Notes: generated from the sequence alone by a model not told the origin. Positions 10,368 through 19,757 are shown, counted from the first letter of the stretch. The stretch: 64,000 bases of DNA from Muraenolepis orangiensis (GCA_027704905.1 JANIIK010000733.1:62001-126000), one strand, 5' to 3'. Numbers and translations: made by a program.

Positions 10368-11463
10368 GCAGCAGGGGGGGTGCAGCAGAGGGGGGGGGCA
10401 CAGCAGTGAGGGGGTGCAGCAGAGGGGGGGGGCAGCAGGGGGAGGTGCAGCAGAGGGGGGGGGGCAGCAGTGAGGGGGTGCAGCAGAGGGGGGGGCAGCA
10501 GGGGGAGGTGCAGCAGAGGGGGGGGGCAGCAGTGAGGGGGTGCAGCAGAGGGTGGGGCAGTAGAGGGGGGGGGGGGCAGCAGTGAGGGGGTGCAGCAGAG
10601 GGGGGGGCAGCAGGGGGAGGTGCAGCAGCAGGGGGGGGTGCAGCAGAGGGGGGGGCAGCAGGGGGAGGTGCAGCAGCAGGGGGGGGGCAGCAGGGGGGGG
10701 TGCAGCCCTGGGGGGGGGCAGGAGGGGGGGGGGGTGCAGCCCTGGGGGGGGGGCAGGAGGGGGGGTGCAGCAGAGGGGGGGCAGCAGAGGGGGCAGGCAG
10801 CAGGGGGGGGGCAGCAGTGGTGGGGGGGGGGGAAGCGGGAGGGGGGTGCAGCAGAGGGGTGGGGGCAGCAGTGAGGGGGTGCAGCAGAGGGGGGGGGGCG
10901 GCAGTGGGGGGGGGCGGCAGTGGGGGGGGGGCGGCAGCAGGGGGGGGGGGACAGCAGAGGTGCAGCAGCAGCGGGGGGGGGGACAGCAGAGGGGGGGGAC
11001 AACAGTGGTGGTGGCGGCAGCAGGGGGGGGGACAGCAGAGGGGGGGGGGCAGCCGGGGGGGGGCACAGCAGAGGTGCAGTATCAGGGGGGGGGACAGCAG
11101 AGGGGGCGGTAGCATAGGGGGGGGCAGCAGGAGGGGGGGCAGCAGGGGGGGGGGGGGGGCAGCAGAGGGGGGGGCAGCAGTGGCGGGGGCAGCAGGGGGG
11201 AGGCAGCAGGGGGGGTGCAGCAGAAGGGGGGGGGAAGCAGGGGGGGGTGCAGCAGAGGGGGGGCAGCAGAGGGGGGGGTAGCAGAGGGGGGGCAGCAGTG
11301 AGGGGGTGCAGCAGAGGCGGGTGTGGCAGCAGTGGGGGGGGCGGCAGCAGGGGGGGGGGAAAGCAGAGGGGGGGGCAGCAGAGGCGGGGTGCAGCAGAAG
11401 GGGGGCGGCAGAGGGACAGCAGCAGGGGGGGTACAGCAGGGGGGGGGCAGCAGAGGGGGGGGT
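10368..11463. repeat. Very G-rich minisatellite, GCAGCAGAGGGGGGG type, about 1.1 kb
   Basis: The plus strand carries dozens of units of gcagcag followed by runs of six to eleven G. Translated, it gives Gly-rich (plus) or Pro-rich (minus) frames up to 451 codons, which are artefacts. The array lies between the coding end and the terminal UTR of a minus-strand LINE, and the same order is found at 50960-51590, so it looks like a LINE 3'UTR repeat. It has strong G-quadruplex potential. Confidence 0.9.
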
Positions 11464-11785
11464 GTGGGGTCTGTCTTCGTGGTCCAGAGTTCAGGGAGAT
11501 GACAGCTGAGGGGAAGAAGCTGTTCCTAAGCCTGCTTGACTTGGAACAAAGGTTTCTATAGCGCCTCCCGGAGGGGAGGAGGGCCAACAGTCCATGGTTG
11601 GGGTGAGAGGGGTCATCCACAATTTTTTGTGCCTTCCTCAGACACCGTTTGTGGTGGTTCATTTATTGCAGGGAGGGGTAGTCTCCTCCCTGTAGGCCTC
11701 ATCGTTGTTTTTGATGAGGCCCACCACCGTTGTGTCATCAGCAAACTTGATGATGGTGACTACCTCCACTACCACATATGATATA
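11464..11785 (-). mobile_element. L2-like LINE, C-terminal coding fragment
   Basis: The minus strand encodes KRCLRKAQKIVDDPSHPNHG, then LLPSGRRYRNLCSKSSRLRN and SFFP, the conserved ORF2 terminus of CR1/L2-like LINEs. The left side continues into the G-rich 3'UTR array and the right side into a degenerate RT piece (tttgatgaggcccaccaccg, the KFADDT-side region), then the 32-bp minisatellite. It is a fragment and not functional. Confidence 0.75.
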
Positions 11786-12205
11786 CACAAGTACTACCTT
11801 AACTAACACATATTACAACTACTACCTCAACTACCACATGTTATATACTACTACTACCTCAACTACCACATGTTATATACTACTACTACCTCAACTACCA
11901 CATGTTATATACTACTACTACCTCAACTACCACATGTTATATACTACTACTACCTCAACTACCACATGTTATATACTACTACTACCTCAACTACCACATA
12001 TTATATACTACTACTACCTCAACTACCACATATTATATACTACTACTACCTCAACTACCACATGGTATATACAACTACTACCTTCACTACCACACGTTAT
12101 ATACTACTACTACCTCAACTACCACATGTTATATACTACTACTACCTCAACTACCACATGTTATATACTACTACTACCACATGTTATATACTACTACTAC
12201 CTCAA
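11786..12205. repeat. 32-bp minisatellite array, about 13 units
   Basis: Same unit as 9041-10075. It starts directly at the end of the LINE fragment, as in the copy at 52285-52560. Confidence 0.93.
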
Positions 12206-12510
12206 CCACAACAAAGTCTAAATCAAAGTCAAAGTCAATGTTATTGTCCAATGTCCACATGTGTTCTACATATAGAGATCTGATTCAGTTTCTCACAGTC
12301 CAACAGTGAGCAATACACATCAACAACAACACTAAACAAAGGGCCCAGACCAAAAAGGGACTACAACAAGTTAGTAATAATATATTCACCAAAACACAAT
12401 CAACAGAACATGAAGTAGACATTTAGTGCAAGTATCCTTTAGTGCAGAATGTTGAATAAATCATATTTACAATAGCAGCAGAGATGAATAGATAAAGTGA
12501 CTGGTGCTGG

Positions 12511-12561
<51 letters not shown>

Positions 12562-12990
12562 GGGGGGGGGTTAAAGACCAGGTCTATTTGGGACAGGGAG
12601 GAAAGGTGGGAGGGAGGGTACAGAGGGGGAGAGAAGGGAGAGAAGGAGAGAAGGAGAGAAGAGAGAGAAGGAGAGAGAAGAGAGAGAAGGGAGAGAAGAG
12701 AGAGAAGAGAGAGAAGGGAGAGAAGAGAGAGAAGGGAGAGAAGAGAGAGAAGGGAGAGAAGAGAGAGAAGAGAGAGAAGGGAGAAAGGTCAGAGGGAGGG
12801 GAGAGAGGTCAGGATAAATAGTCATATAAGAGAACATATTATAAAATGGTCAACATATTATATACAACTTCTAACCCAACAAGCAGATATTTAATACTAC
12901 TACCTCAACTACCACACATATATAAAACTACTACCTCAACTACCACACATATATAAAACTACTACCTCAACTACCACATATAACATACAG
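12206..12990. repeat. Duplicated block with (TG)n, G run and (GAGAGAAG)n tract
   Basis: The order is caaagtctaaatcaaag, an unassigned 250-bp piece, (TG)n at 12512-12558, a G11 run, then a purine tract of gagagaag repeats at 12610-12790, followed by minisatellite remnants at 12850-12990. Long (TG)n and mirror-like purine tracts can adopt Z-DNA and triplex forms. No gene is seen. Confidence 0.8.
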
Positions 12991-13338
12991 ACTGTAGCTA
13001 CACCGGTCCAATGAGTTAGGCCACCAAACATACTGATGTCTTCCAAGGTTTATTTCAAGTCAAGTCAAGTCAAGTCAAGTTTATTGTCACTTCACAGTTT
13101 ACAGTTTAGTATAAAGCAGTGATGTGAAATTCTTGTGTGCAATACCCGACGACAGACAGCAGTTATAAAATAAGATAAAATAAAAATAGATAAAAAATAG
13201 AATAAAAAATAGAAAAAAAAATAGAATAAAGAATATAAAATAAAAATAAAAAATGCAATTTATAAAATGCAAAAATCAACACAGAAAAGAGCAATATATA
13301 TATATAAATCAATGTAATAAAATATACATTGTTATATG
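12991..13338 (-). mobile_element. LINE 3' UTR with (ACTTG)n tail
   Basis: Read on the minus strand this follows the stop of the 714-codon LINE frame. It ends with tgaagtgacaataaac and a tandem ttgacttgacttgacttg tail at 13055-13080, a common tail type for fish LINEs of this group. The A/T-rich middle (13150-13270) has no features. Confidence 0.7.
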
Positions 13339-15575
13339 TTATACGCCCTTGTTCAGCAGCCTGATGGCCTGACTGTGGAAGCTATCTCTAAGCCTATTTG
13401 TACGACACTTGATACTGCGGTATCGCCTGCCTGACGGTAATAGTGAGTAAAGTTCGTGGCTGGGGTGGGCAATGTCTTTTATAATTCTTTTGGCCTTGGC
13501 CACGCACCGCTGGTTGTAAATGTCCAGGAGGGAGGGGAGCTCACCTCCAACGATATACTGGGCCGTCCGCACCACCCTTTGAAGCGCTCTGCGCTCGAGT
13601 GCCGTGCAGTTCCCGTACCAGGCGGTGATACACCCTGTCAGAACACTCTCGATGGTGCCGTTGTAGAATGTTCTCAGGATGCGGGGGCCCATGCTGAATT
13701 TCTTCAGACGCCTGAGAAAATACAGGCGTTGTTGGGCCCTTTTCACCACGTGTGTGGTGTGCGTGGACCATGTGAGGTCCTCGGAGATGTGCACGCCGAG
13801 GAACTTGAAGCTGCTGACCCTCTCTACTGCAACGCCGTCGATGGAGATAGGGCTGTGCTCTCCCCTCTGCCTCCTGAAGTCCACGATCAGCTCCTTGGTC
13901 TTCTTGACGTTGAGGGCGAGGCTGTTCTCCTGGCACCACTGCTCCAGCGATCCGACCTCCTCCCTGTAGGCTGTCTCGTCGTCGCCGGCGATCAGGCCCA
14001 TCACTGTCGTGTCGTCAGCAAACTTGACGATGACGTTGGAGCTGTGCATAGCCATGCAGTCGTGGGTGTAGAGGGAGTAGAGGAGAGGGCTCAGCACGCA
14101 TCCCTGGGGGGCTCCCGTGTTGAGGGTCAGTGGCTCTGATGTGGTGCTGCCCATCCTCACCACCTGGCGGCGGTCCGACAGGAGGTTCAGTATCCAGCTG
14201 CACATGGATGGGGGTACGCCTAGACCTCTCAGCTTGGTGTCGAGCTTGGCAGGAACTATTGTGTTGAATGCTGAGCTGTAGTCCACAAACAGCATTCGCA
14301 CATAACAGTTCTTCCCCTCCAGGTGGGAAAGGGCAGTGTGGAGGGCCATGGCAATTGCGTCGTCCGTGGATCTATTTTGACGATATGCAAATTGCCATGG
14401 GTCCAGCGTGGTAGGTAACACGGAGCAAATAAAGTCCTTGACCAACCTCTCGAAGCATTTGCTAACGATCGAGGTGAGGGCCACAGGTCTGTAGTCATTC
14501 AGGCATGTTACCTTGGTTTGTTTAGGGACAGGCACGATGGTGGATATCTTGAAGACCGCGGGGACAACAGCCTGGGACAGGGAGAGGTTGAAGATGTCTG
14601 CAAAGACTCCTGCCAACTGGTCTGCGCATGCTCTGAGGACGCGGCCCGGGATGTCGTCGGAGCCTGCCGCCTTACGGATGTTCAGCCGCTTAAAGGTGCG
14701 GCGCATATCCGCCTCCGAGATGCGCAGCTGGCTGGTCTCCCCAGTCGGTGCTGGCTTCGGCGGGCTGCCGTTTACGTCGAACCGAGCAAAAAATGTATTT
14801 AGCTCTCCTGGGAGGGAGGTAGAGGAGTTCTCTACACAACTGGTTCTCCCTCTGAAGTTCGTTATCTTCTGCAGCCCCTGCCACATACCCCTCGCATCGT
14901 GTTTCTTGAATTTATCTTCCACTCTGTCCTTATACTCCCGCTTGGCAGTGACGATGGTCTTACGGAGGTCGTAACGGGCTCTCGTATATTCCTCCGTATT
15001 CCCGGAACCAAAGGCGGCGTTACGCGCATGTAGGGCAGCGCGAACATCGCCGTTAATCCACGGTTTCTGGTTGGGATATATCCGAACCGACTTGGTCGGA
15101 ACAACGTCATCTATGCACTTCTTGATGAACCCGGTGACCGACGACGCGTACTCGTTGATGTTATTGTCCGAGGCAACGCGGAACATGTGCCAGTCAGCGT
15201 GATCAAAACAATCCTGCAGCGTAGAATCTGATTGGTCCGACCAGCATTGGACCTCCCTCACAGCGATCGGTTGCTGCTTCAGTCTCTGCCTATAGGCGGG
15301 GAGTAGCTGGATAGAGCGGTGATCTGATTTGCCGAACGGTGGGCGGAGGAGGGCCTTGTAGCCATCACGGAAGGGAGTGTAGCAGTGGTCGAGGATCCGC
15401 TCGCCCCGTGTGTTGCTCTTTATGTGTTGGTAGAACTTCGGGAGAAACTTCTTCAGGTTCGCCTTGTTGAAGTCCCCCGCCACGATGAGAGCAGCCTCGG
15501 GGTGGGCCGACTCCTGTTCGCTGATAGCTCCGTACAGTTCCTTCAGCGCTGTGTCCGTGTTGTTCTCTCCTCCTC
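13339..15575 (-). mobile_element. CR1/L2/Rex1-like LINE ORF2, long open frame, 5' truncated
   Basis: An uninterrupted frame of at least 714 codons encodes the last part of an AP-endonuclease domain (VAGDFNKANLKKFLPKFYQH, then GKSDH), a linker, and a full reverse transcriptase. The RT shows DDIPGRVLRACA, YRPVALTSIVSKCFERLV, FVDYSSAFNTI, GAPQGCVLSPLLYSLYTHDC, the catalytic VKFADDTTV, and LNVKKTKELIVDFRR. The usual C-terminal RRLKKF...PSGRRYRSIKCRTNRLRDSF stretch follows. The frame continues upstream of the first in-frame start codon to about 15575, then ends in a GA-rich tract, so the amino-terminal endonuclease half is missing. The RT frame looks undamaged, so the insertion is probably young. 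It replaces host spacer before IgL cluster 1. Confidence 0.88.
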
Positions 15576-15930
15576 TCTCTCTCTCTCTCCGAAGACACCG
15601 TGTGAACTACAAAAGTAAACAACATATTCATTCAAAGTTTACACGAGGCAAAATCAGTCTTCAATATTAACAGATTAATAACAAATTAACCACATTTACC
15701 GTGTGCGCCTCTTAACCTTATGTAGTCTATTTGACGGCGGACATTAAACGCGCACTCTCCTCCGCCACCATGTTGCTTCTGACCCACAATGCAACGCCTT
15801 TGACCCAACTGGGGTCATGTGACTCGCAAATTGACATTTACATTTGTATTAAATGAACATATATAAACTCTCAGTTCCCTAGAGATTATTAAAGTTATAT
15901 TATTGAACACAAGACACAAGAGGGCACCAC
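15576..15930. other. No gene recognised upstream of cluster 1
   Basis: The minus strand from about 15830 to 15600 has CpG-containing sequence (aacatggtggcggaggagag) next to the GA tract where the LINE begins. It could be part of that element's 5' region or an unrelated promoter-like piece. The part at 15880-15930 (acacaagagggcaccactgag) begins the conserved IgL cluster unit, as at 44550. Confidence 0.4.
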
Positions 15931-15946
15931 TGAGCCGGTATGTAGA

Positions 15947-15947
15947 A

Positions 15948-16009
<62 letters not shown>
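15947..16009. repeat. (CA)n microsatellite at left edge of IgL cluster 1
   Basis: The CA tract directly follows gagccggtatgtagaaa. The same arrangement marks clusters 2 (26231-26361) and 3 (44583-44653), with different lengths. Confidence 0.95.
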
Positions 16010-16011
<2 letters not shown>

Positions 16012-16830
16012 CTTTCACTGTAATCTCCAGAGACTCTTCTGAAAACCTCCACTGACTTCCTGTCCCTCTAGAGACCCAGGTGGGCGTCAGCTAAAACTGG
16101 AGATCATTTGAATAGCTACGGTTCACTGCTCACAGAATACGGTTAATGAACCACATCTTTAAGAGATGATGTCGGTTTGGTCTTTGACTAATAAACTCAA
16201 CCATGATTAATATGGAACTGTTTCCACCACTCAGCATGCTAGGGATCCTCTGTCTCCGTGAGAGATACTGAATGTCTTTCCAGACGTACTTCTACACGTT
16301 TCTAAGTTGGTATGTGTGTAACAGTCAGTGTCCAGCACTGACCACTGACTGTTACTGTTACTATTACTGGAACTGACCACCTCCGGCACGAGAGGCCACG
16401 TTCTAACGTGAGAGCTCAAACCCACAGGCCCTAGCTTCATCGCTAGAACGTCTATTTAGGTGTGGGGGAGTGAGGTTTACCACTGCACAGCGCCACCTGC
16501 TGGCGTCTGTTACATGTGCAGAAACCTGGACACCCTGAACTACTGTTTGATGAAGTGACATGAAGTCAGTCTGAAACACATGGGTCATCTCAGCAGCAGT
16601 GTCTCTATGACTGACACTGGTCCACTGGATCCAGTGAACACACCTTCCAAGAAGAGCCACACAAGCAACACTTTGGTCATTCAGAGATGAGACAAACCAC
16701 AGCTTTACCCTTCATTCAAACGGCTGGTCAAATATTTAATGAAGAAATAGAAGAGGTGTTATACTTGTTTAGAGCGTGGACAGAAGATATACCATCAGAA
16801 ATGATGACAATAAATCATTGTTTTTTTTAC
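16010..16830 (-). promoter_or_regulatory. IgL cluster 1 conserved 3' flank (candidate enhancer/insulator)
   Basis: About 0.8 kb downstream of the C exon is almost identical in all three clusters and recognisable, though diverged, in the four decayed units. It includes CAGGTG/CACCTG E-boxes (near 16079 and 16495), a CTCF-like motif at 16488-16503 and a short AGTGGTCAGTGCTGGAC-type palindromic region near 16330. Its position corresponds to where kappa 3' enhancers lie in other vertebrates. Regulatory function is an inference. Confidence 0.4.
16488..16503 (-). promoter_or_regulatory. CTCF-like motif 3' of IgL C1
   Basis: On the minus strand CCAGCAGGTGGCGCTG fits the CTCF core CCASYAGRKGGCRSY at every position. 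Identical copies lie at 26840-26855 and 45132-45147, each about 520 bp from the C stop codon (about 1.9 kb in cluster 2, because of the transposon). Confidence 0.5.
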
Positions 16831-16833
16831 ATC

Positions 16834-16839
16834 TTTATT
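16834..16839 (-). terminator. Polyadenylation signal of IgL C1
   Basis: AATAAA on the minus strand, about 186 bp past the C stop codon. It is conserved at 28593-28598 and 45477-45482. Confidence 0.6.
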
Positions 16840-17024
16840 AAATGTTCAACATGTGACAAACTCAAGCAAAGGGGTAACAGACCATGAAGCGTAATGCTAA
16901 TGGCTCAAAGACATGTTATATTGATGGAGGTCATCAGAAGCTGCAGCTACCTTAGACAGAGAGATAGAAAGCAGACGTGTCAGAGGAGATTTGTATTCTA
17001 CACTACTTCCATGCTGGAGCCTCT

Positions 17025-17347
17025 CTACTCTGAACACTGGTCAGGATTCAGGGTTTGAGTGACAGGCGTCTGGCCGCTCCTACTGGCCTCACAGCTCACT
17101 GAGCCCGCCTTCCTCCACTGGTCCGCAGGGAGGGTCAGGGCGCTGCTCCGGCTGTAGGTGCCATCTTTCCCCAGGACCCCCGGGCTATCCGACACCCCGG
17201 CAGACCTGCTGCTGCCCCCCACCTTCCAGCCAAGCTTCCAGTCTGAGGGGAAGCCCCCAGTGGCCAAACACAGCAGTGCAGCCCTGCCCTGCTCCAGCTC
17301 CACTCTGGAGGGAGGAAGGAGGCTCAGCGTGGGCTGAACCACTCCCA
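17025..17347 (-). CDS. IgL constant-region exon, cluster 1
   Basis: The exon encodes the single C1-set immunoglobulin domain of a secreted and membrane-associated antibody light chain, which pairs with CH1 of the heavy chain. It opens after a polypyrimidine/CTTCCAG acceptor (AG at 17348-17349), in phase with the single base left by the J exon, and reads VVQPTLSLLPPSRVELEQG. The domain shows the paired cysteines (ALLCLATGGF and GSVSCEAS), the core Trp of KLGWKV, and ends NPDQCSE, whose Cys would make the heavy-chain disulfide. About 107 residues is normal for a light-chain C. It differs from the cluster 2 and 3 copies at one or two residues. J lies about 0.95 kb upstream. It is kappa-like (L1/L3 type) rather than lambda, judged from J and RSS type; the exact fish isotype is not certain. 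Confidence 0.95.
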
Positions 17348-17534
17348 CTGGAAGAGAGAGAGAGAGAGGAGACAAGTGGACAACTGGCTCCCTTAACATG
17401 GCCGCTCATAGGGAGCACAGAGGACTGGAAGATTCATCAACTGTTGGAATTGTTGATTGAAATGTGGAAACTAATATAAATGAAACCATGACACATTTAA
17501 ATGTTTGAAACATTTAAATGTGTCATGTATTTAT

Positions 17535-17765
17535 TTCTAAATCTTAAATCCTCTTTATTGGTCTCATACATGTACACACACAGTGAAATGTGTTTGCATT
17601 TAACCCATCCTAGTATTAGGAGCAGTGGCAGCTATTGTCTTACAGCATAGGGACGGAAGGGGGCCTCTCGCACTCGCAGTGCCCAGGTGTTTCGGGGACT
17701 TGAACCGGGGACCTTCTGGTTCCGAGCAAGTCCCAAAAGACAGAGCTATCCTGCAGCCAATTTAT
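17535..17765 (-). mobile_element. tRNA-derived SINE in the J1-C1 intron
   Basis: On the minus strand a B-box-like GGTTCAAGTCC follows a degenerate A-box region, then a body ending with gggttaaatg..acatttcactgtgt and a tail at tctttattgg. The SINE is shared by clusters 2 (29305-29485) and 3 (46190-46375), so it entered before the clusters duplicated. The copy here has extra changes in its middle. Confidence 0.6.
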
Positions 17766-17952
17766 ATAAATTTCCACATTAATATAAATGAATACATGAG
17801 ACACATTGTAATGTTTCTACAGCTGTCAGGTGGCAGAACTTCTTCAGATTCGTTTCTCACTTCCCTTTTCTTATATTTAATTCAACGTTCGGCCAAAACA
17901 CAACAGAATAATTTACTAACAATTTAATGGGAACTTTTGAGCACAGAAATAC

Positions 17953-17962
17953 ATTTGCAAAT
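17953..17962. promoter_or_regulatory. Octamer-like palindrome in the J1-C1 intron
   Basis: ATTTGCAAAT overlaps seven-of-eight matches to the Oct-factor octamer on both strands. It is retained in the introns of cluster 2 (29684-29693) and cluster 3 (46569-46578). The J-C intron is where the kappa intronic enhancer lies in mammals. The function is speculative. Confidence 0.3.
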
Positions 17963-18301
17963 TAAATGTTCTATTCATTAAATTACGACTTTTAAGAAGT
18001 CTAAACTGAACTTGAAGGATACTTGTTAGCCCATTTCATGAAGTACAAAGTAAATCAATGATATGCTTAATAAATGATGAATGCTCATCATAATTAAATC
18101 ATTACAAAAACAATGTAAATAATAACATTAAGTGACTGAACTCCAATCAATAATATGTGTCTACTGCCCTTAACAACCAAACATTTAGAAGTTTAAAAGT
18201 TTAGAATATAAATTAAAATAATTAGTTCTTCAGACCTATTTCGATATAAAGGTAATGTTTAGGGAGTTATGTCAGATAAAGAAAAGTGTCCTTGTACTTA
18301 C

Positions 18302-18339
18302 AGTCAACGGTGAGTTTGGTGCCTCCACCAAAAGTCCAC
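18302..18339 (-). CDS. IgL joining (J) segment, cluster 1
   Basis: The 38-bp J segment reads W-T-F-G-G-G-T-K-L-T-V-D after one leading base, with the diagnostic FGGG bulge motif. It ends in a split codon at a consensus donor (T then gtaagt, 18301 downwards) that splices to the C exon. The 5' side abuts a perfect RSS heptamer. The three J segments differ only in the first codons before TF (W, N or R). Only one J per cluster is visible. Confidence 0.93.
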
Positions 18340-18378
18340 CACAGTGATACATCCTCAATAAGAGTCTGTACAAAAACC
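18340..18378 (-). promoter_or_regulatory. J1 recombination signal sequence, 23-bp spacer
   Basis: Minus strand: nonamer GGTTTTTGT (18378-18370), 23-bp spacer, heptamer CACTGTG (18346-18340). This is the kappa-type J signal and pairs under the 12/23 rule with the V signal at 19758-19785. Confidence 0.93.
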
Positions 18379-18842
18379 TCCCTCCCATTGAAGACACATC
18401 TCACTGACACATAGACACTAACTTATCACAGGAAACTATGAAGGAATTCACATTTGATCAACTCAAGCCCTGGTTAGTCACTTTTATCGAGTGTTTCAAA
18501 GTATGGATTGTATTTATTCTACATGTATTATCATAAAAATATTTGAAGGACATTTGATTATCTCAACACAAGTACGCTCACCTAACTTAATTAAGATGAA
18601 AGTGTAATACAGATACATGAATTACAAAGATAATACTAGCATACATTATTATGTTTTTTTATGAAACTAGCAATTTATTTTATTTTAAAGAAGTAGAACA
18701 TTTAAGAATGTCAAACAAACCAAGAAAAACATGAATTGGAAAAAGTCACGATGATGAATTCTGATTGTTTGCAGCTAAATCCACATCGTATTCCATAAAG
18801 TGTGAATGTAGAAGAGATACAGAGGTCCTCCCAGAATGTATG
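18379..18842. other. J1-V1 spacer, unassigned part
   Basis: AT-rich sequence conserved in clusters 2 and 3 with scattered indels. No exon, second J or RSS-like element was noticed. Confidence 0.5.
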
Positions 18843-19155
18843 CATTCACCCTAACCCCCAGTGAGATGAGTGGAAACAGGTGGTTCACTCTCACCCCCAG
18901 TGTGATGAGTGGAAACAGGTGGTTCACTCTCACCCCCAGTGTGATGAGTGGAAACAGGTGGTTCACTCTCACCCCCAGTGTGATGAGTGGAAACAGGTGG
19001 TTCACTCTCACCCCCAGTGTGATGAGTGGAAACAGGTGGTTCACTCTCACCCCCAGTGTGATGAGTGGAAACAGGTGGTTCACTCTCACCCCCAGTGTGA
19101 TGAGTGGAAACAGGTGGTTCACTCTCACCCCCAGTGTGATGAGTGGAAACAGGTC
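18843..19155 (+). repeat. 39-bp E-box minisatellite upstream of V1, 8 units
   Basis: Tandem 39-bp units (gtgatgagtggaaacaggtg then gttcactctcacccccagt). Nearly every unit contains CAGGTG, the E2A-type E-box, and a CACCCCC box. The array ends 18 bp before the octamer-like element of the V promoter. Thirteen-codon periodicity keeps frames open on both strands (FTLTPSVMSGNRW and LGVRVNHLFPLIT), which are artefacts. Copy number differs: 8 here, 15 in cluster 2, 9 in cluster 3. Confidence 0.95.
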
Positions 19156-19173
19156 ATTTCCATACAGAGGAAG

Positions 19174-19217
19174 CTTTGCATGCTGAGCTGAAACTGGGCT
19201 TCTGAGAGGGTTTAAAA
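19174..19217 (+). promoter_or_regulatory. V1 promoter: octamer-like and TATA-like elements
   Basis: CTTTGCAT at 19174-19181 matches the light-chain octamer ATTTGCAT at seven of eight positions and TTTAAAA at 19211-19217 sits 30 bp further on. The leader ATG follows at 19283. Both elements are conserved in clusters 2 (31174-31217) and 3 (47800-47843). Confidence 0.65.
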
Positions 19218-19282
19218 GTCCTCTCAGTTCAACACTGCAGGACTCTGAGCTGTCACTCAACACCCCAGAAACCGTGGCAACC

Positions 19283-19757
19283 ATGAACCACCTCACCATC
19301 CTTTTCTGGACAGTGGTCTGTGGATCCTTAACAGGTGGGTTCATTCCTCTCCATCCACATGTGGACCACCCGTCTGTGTTTGCTTGTGTTTTCTGTTGGA
19401 TGACTCCATGTTATGTTTGTTTGTTTTCTATAGGAACCAGCAGTCAGGTGACTGTGACCCAGCCACCAGTAGTGACTTTTACTGCAGGATCCAGAGTCAC
19501 TCTGACCTGTAAAACCAACCCAGCGGTTTATAAAGATGGTAATGGTGAACACATATACTGGTACCAACAGAAACCCGGTGAAGCCCCCAAGCTCATCATG
19601 AAATATACAAGCACACTTGTATCACCAACACCAGCTCGGTTTAGTGGCAGTGGAGGCAGCACTGACTTCTCACTGACCATCGCCGGAGCCCAGCCTGAAG
19701 ACGCAGCAGTTTATCACTGTCAGAGTCTCCACAAGCTTAACAGTGTTTGGGTGTTCA
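19283..19757 (+). CDS. IgL variable segment V1 (leader and V exon)
   Basis: The leader exon is 19283-19334 (MNHLTILFWTVVCGSLT, a typical signal peptide), followed by a 99-bp intron with GTGGGT donor and TTTCTATAG acceptor, then the V exon 19434-19757. The V domain has FR1 Cys (VTLTCKTN), FR2 W-Y-Q-Q-K-P-G-E-A-P-K, FR3 RFSGSGGSTDFSLTI and the second Cys in DAAVYHCQS. The germline CDR3 is long and runs NSVWVFT into the RSS. CDR1 is PAVYKDGNGEHIY, longer than in V2. It has no internal stop, and the TGA lies inside the RSS heptamer region as expected. V points right while J1 and C1 point left, so joining needs inversion. The first in-frame ATG and the signal peptide decide the start. Confidence 0.95.

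Noticed and set aside
10307..11662. 451-codon Pro/Cys/Leu-rich frame and Gly-rich frames opposite it
   Set aside because: Artefacts of the G-rich minisatellite; only the first part of the minus frame is a real LINE C-terminus.
14385..14392. Exact octamer ATGCAAAT
   Set aside because: It lies inside the LINE reverse-transcriptase coding frame, not near an Ig promoter. The one at 6481 is likewise without Ig context.
18775..19344. 189-codon minus frame with LGVRVNHLFPLIT repeats, and its longer form at 30502-31290
   Set aside because: The 39-bp minisatellite is a multiple of three, so frames stay open; the region is the V promoter side and antisense to V.
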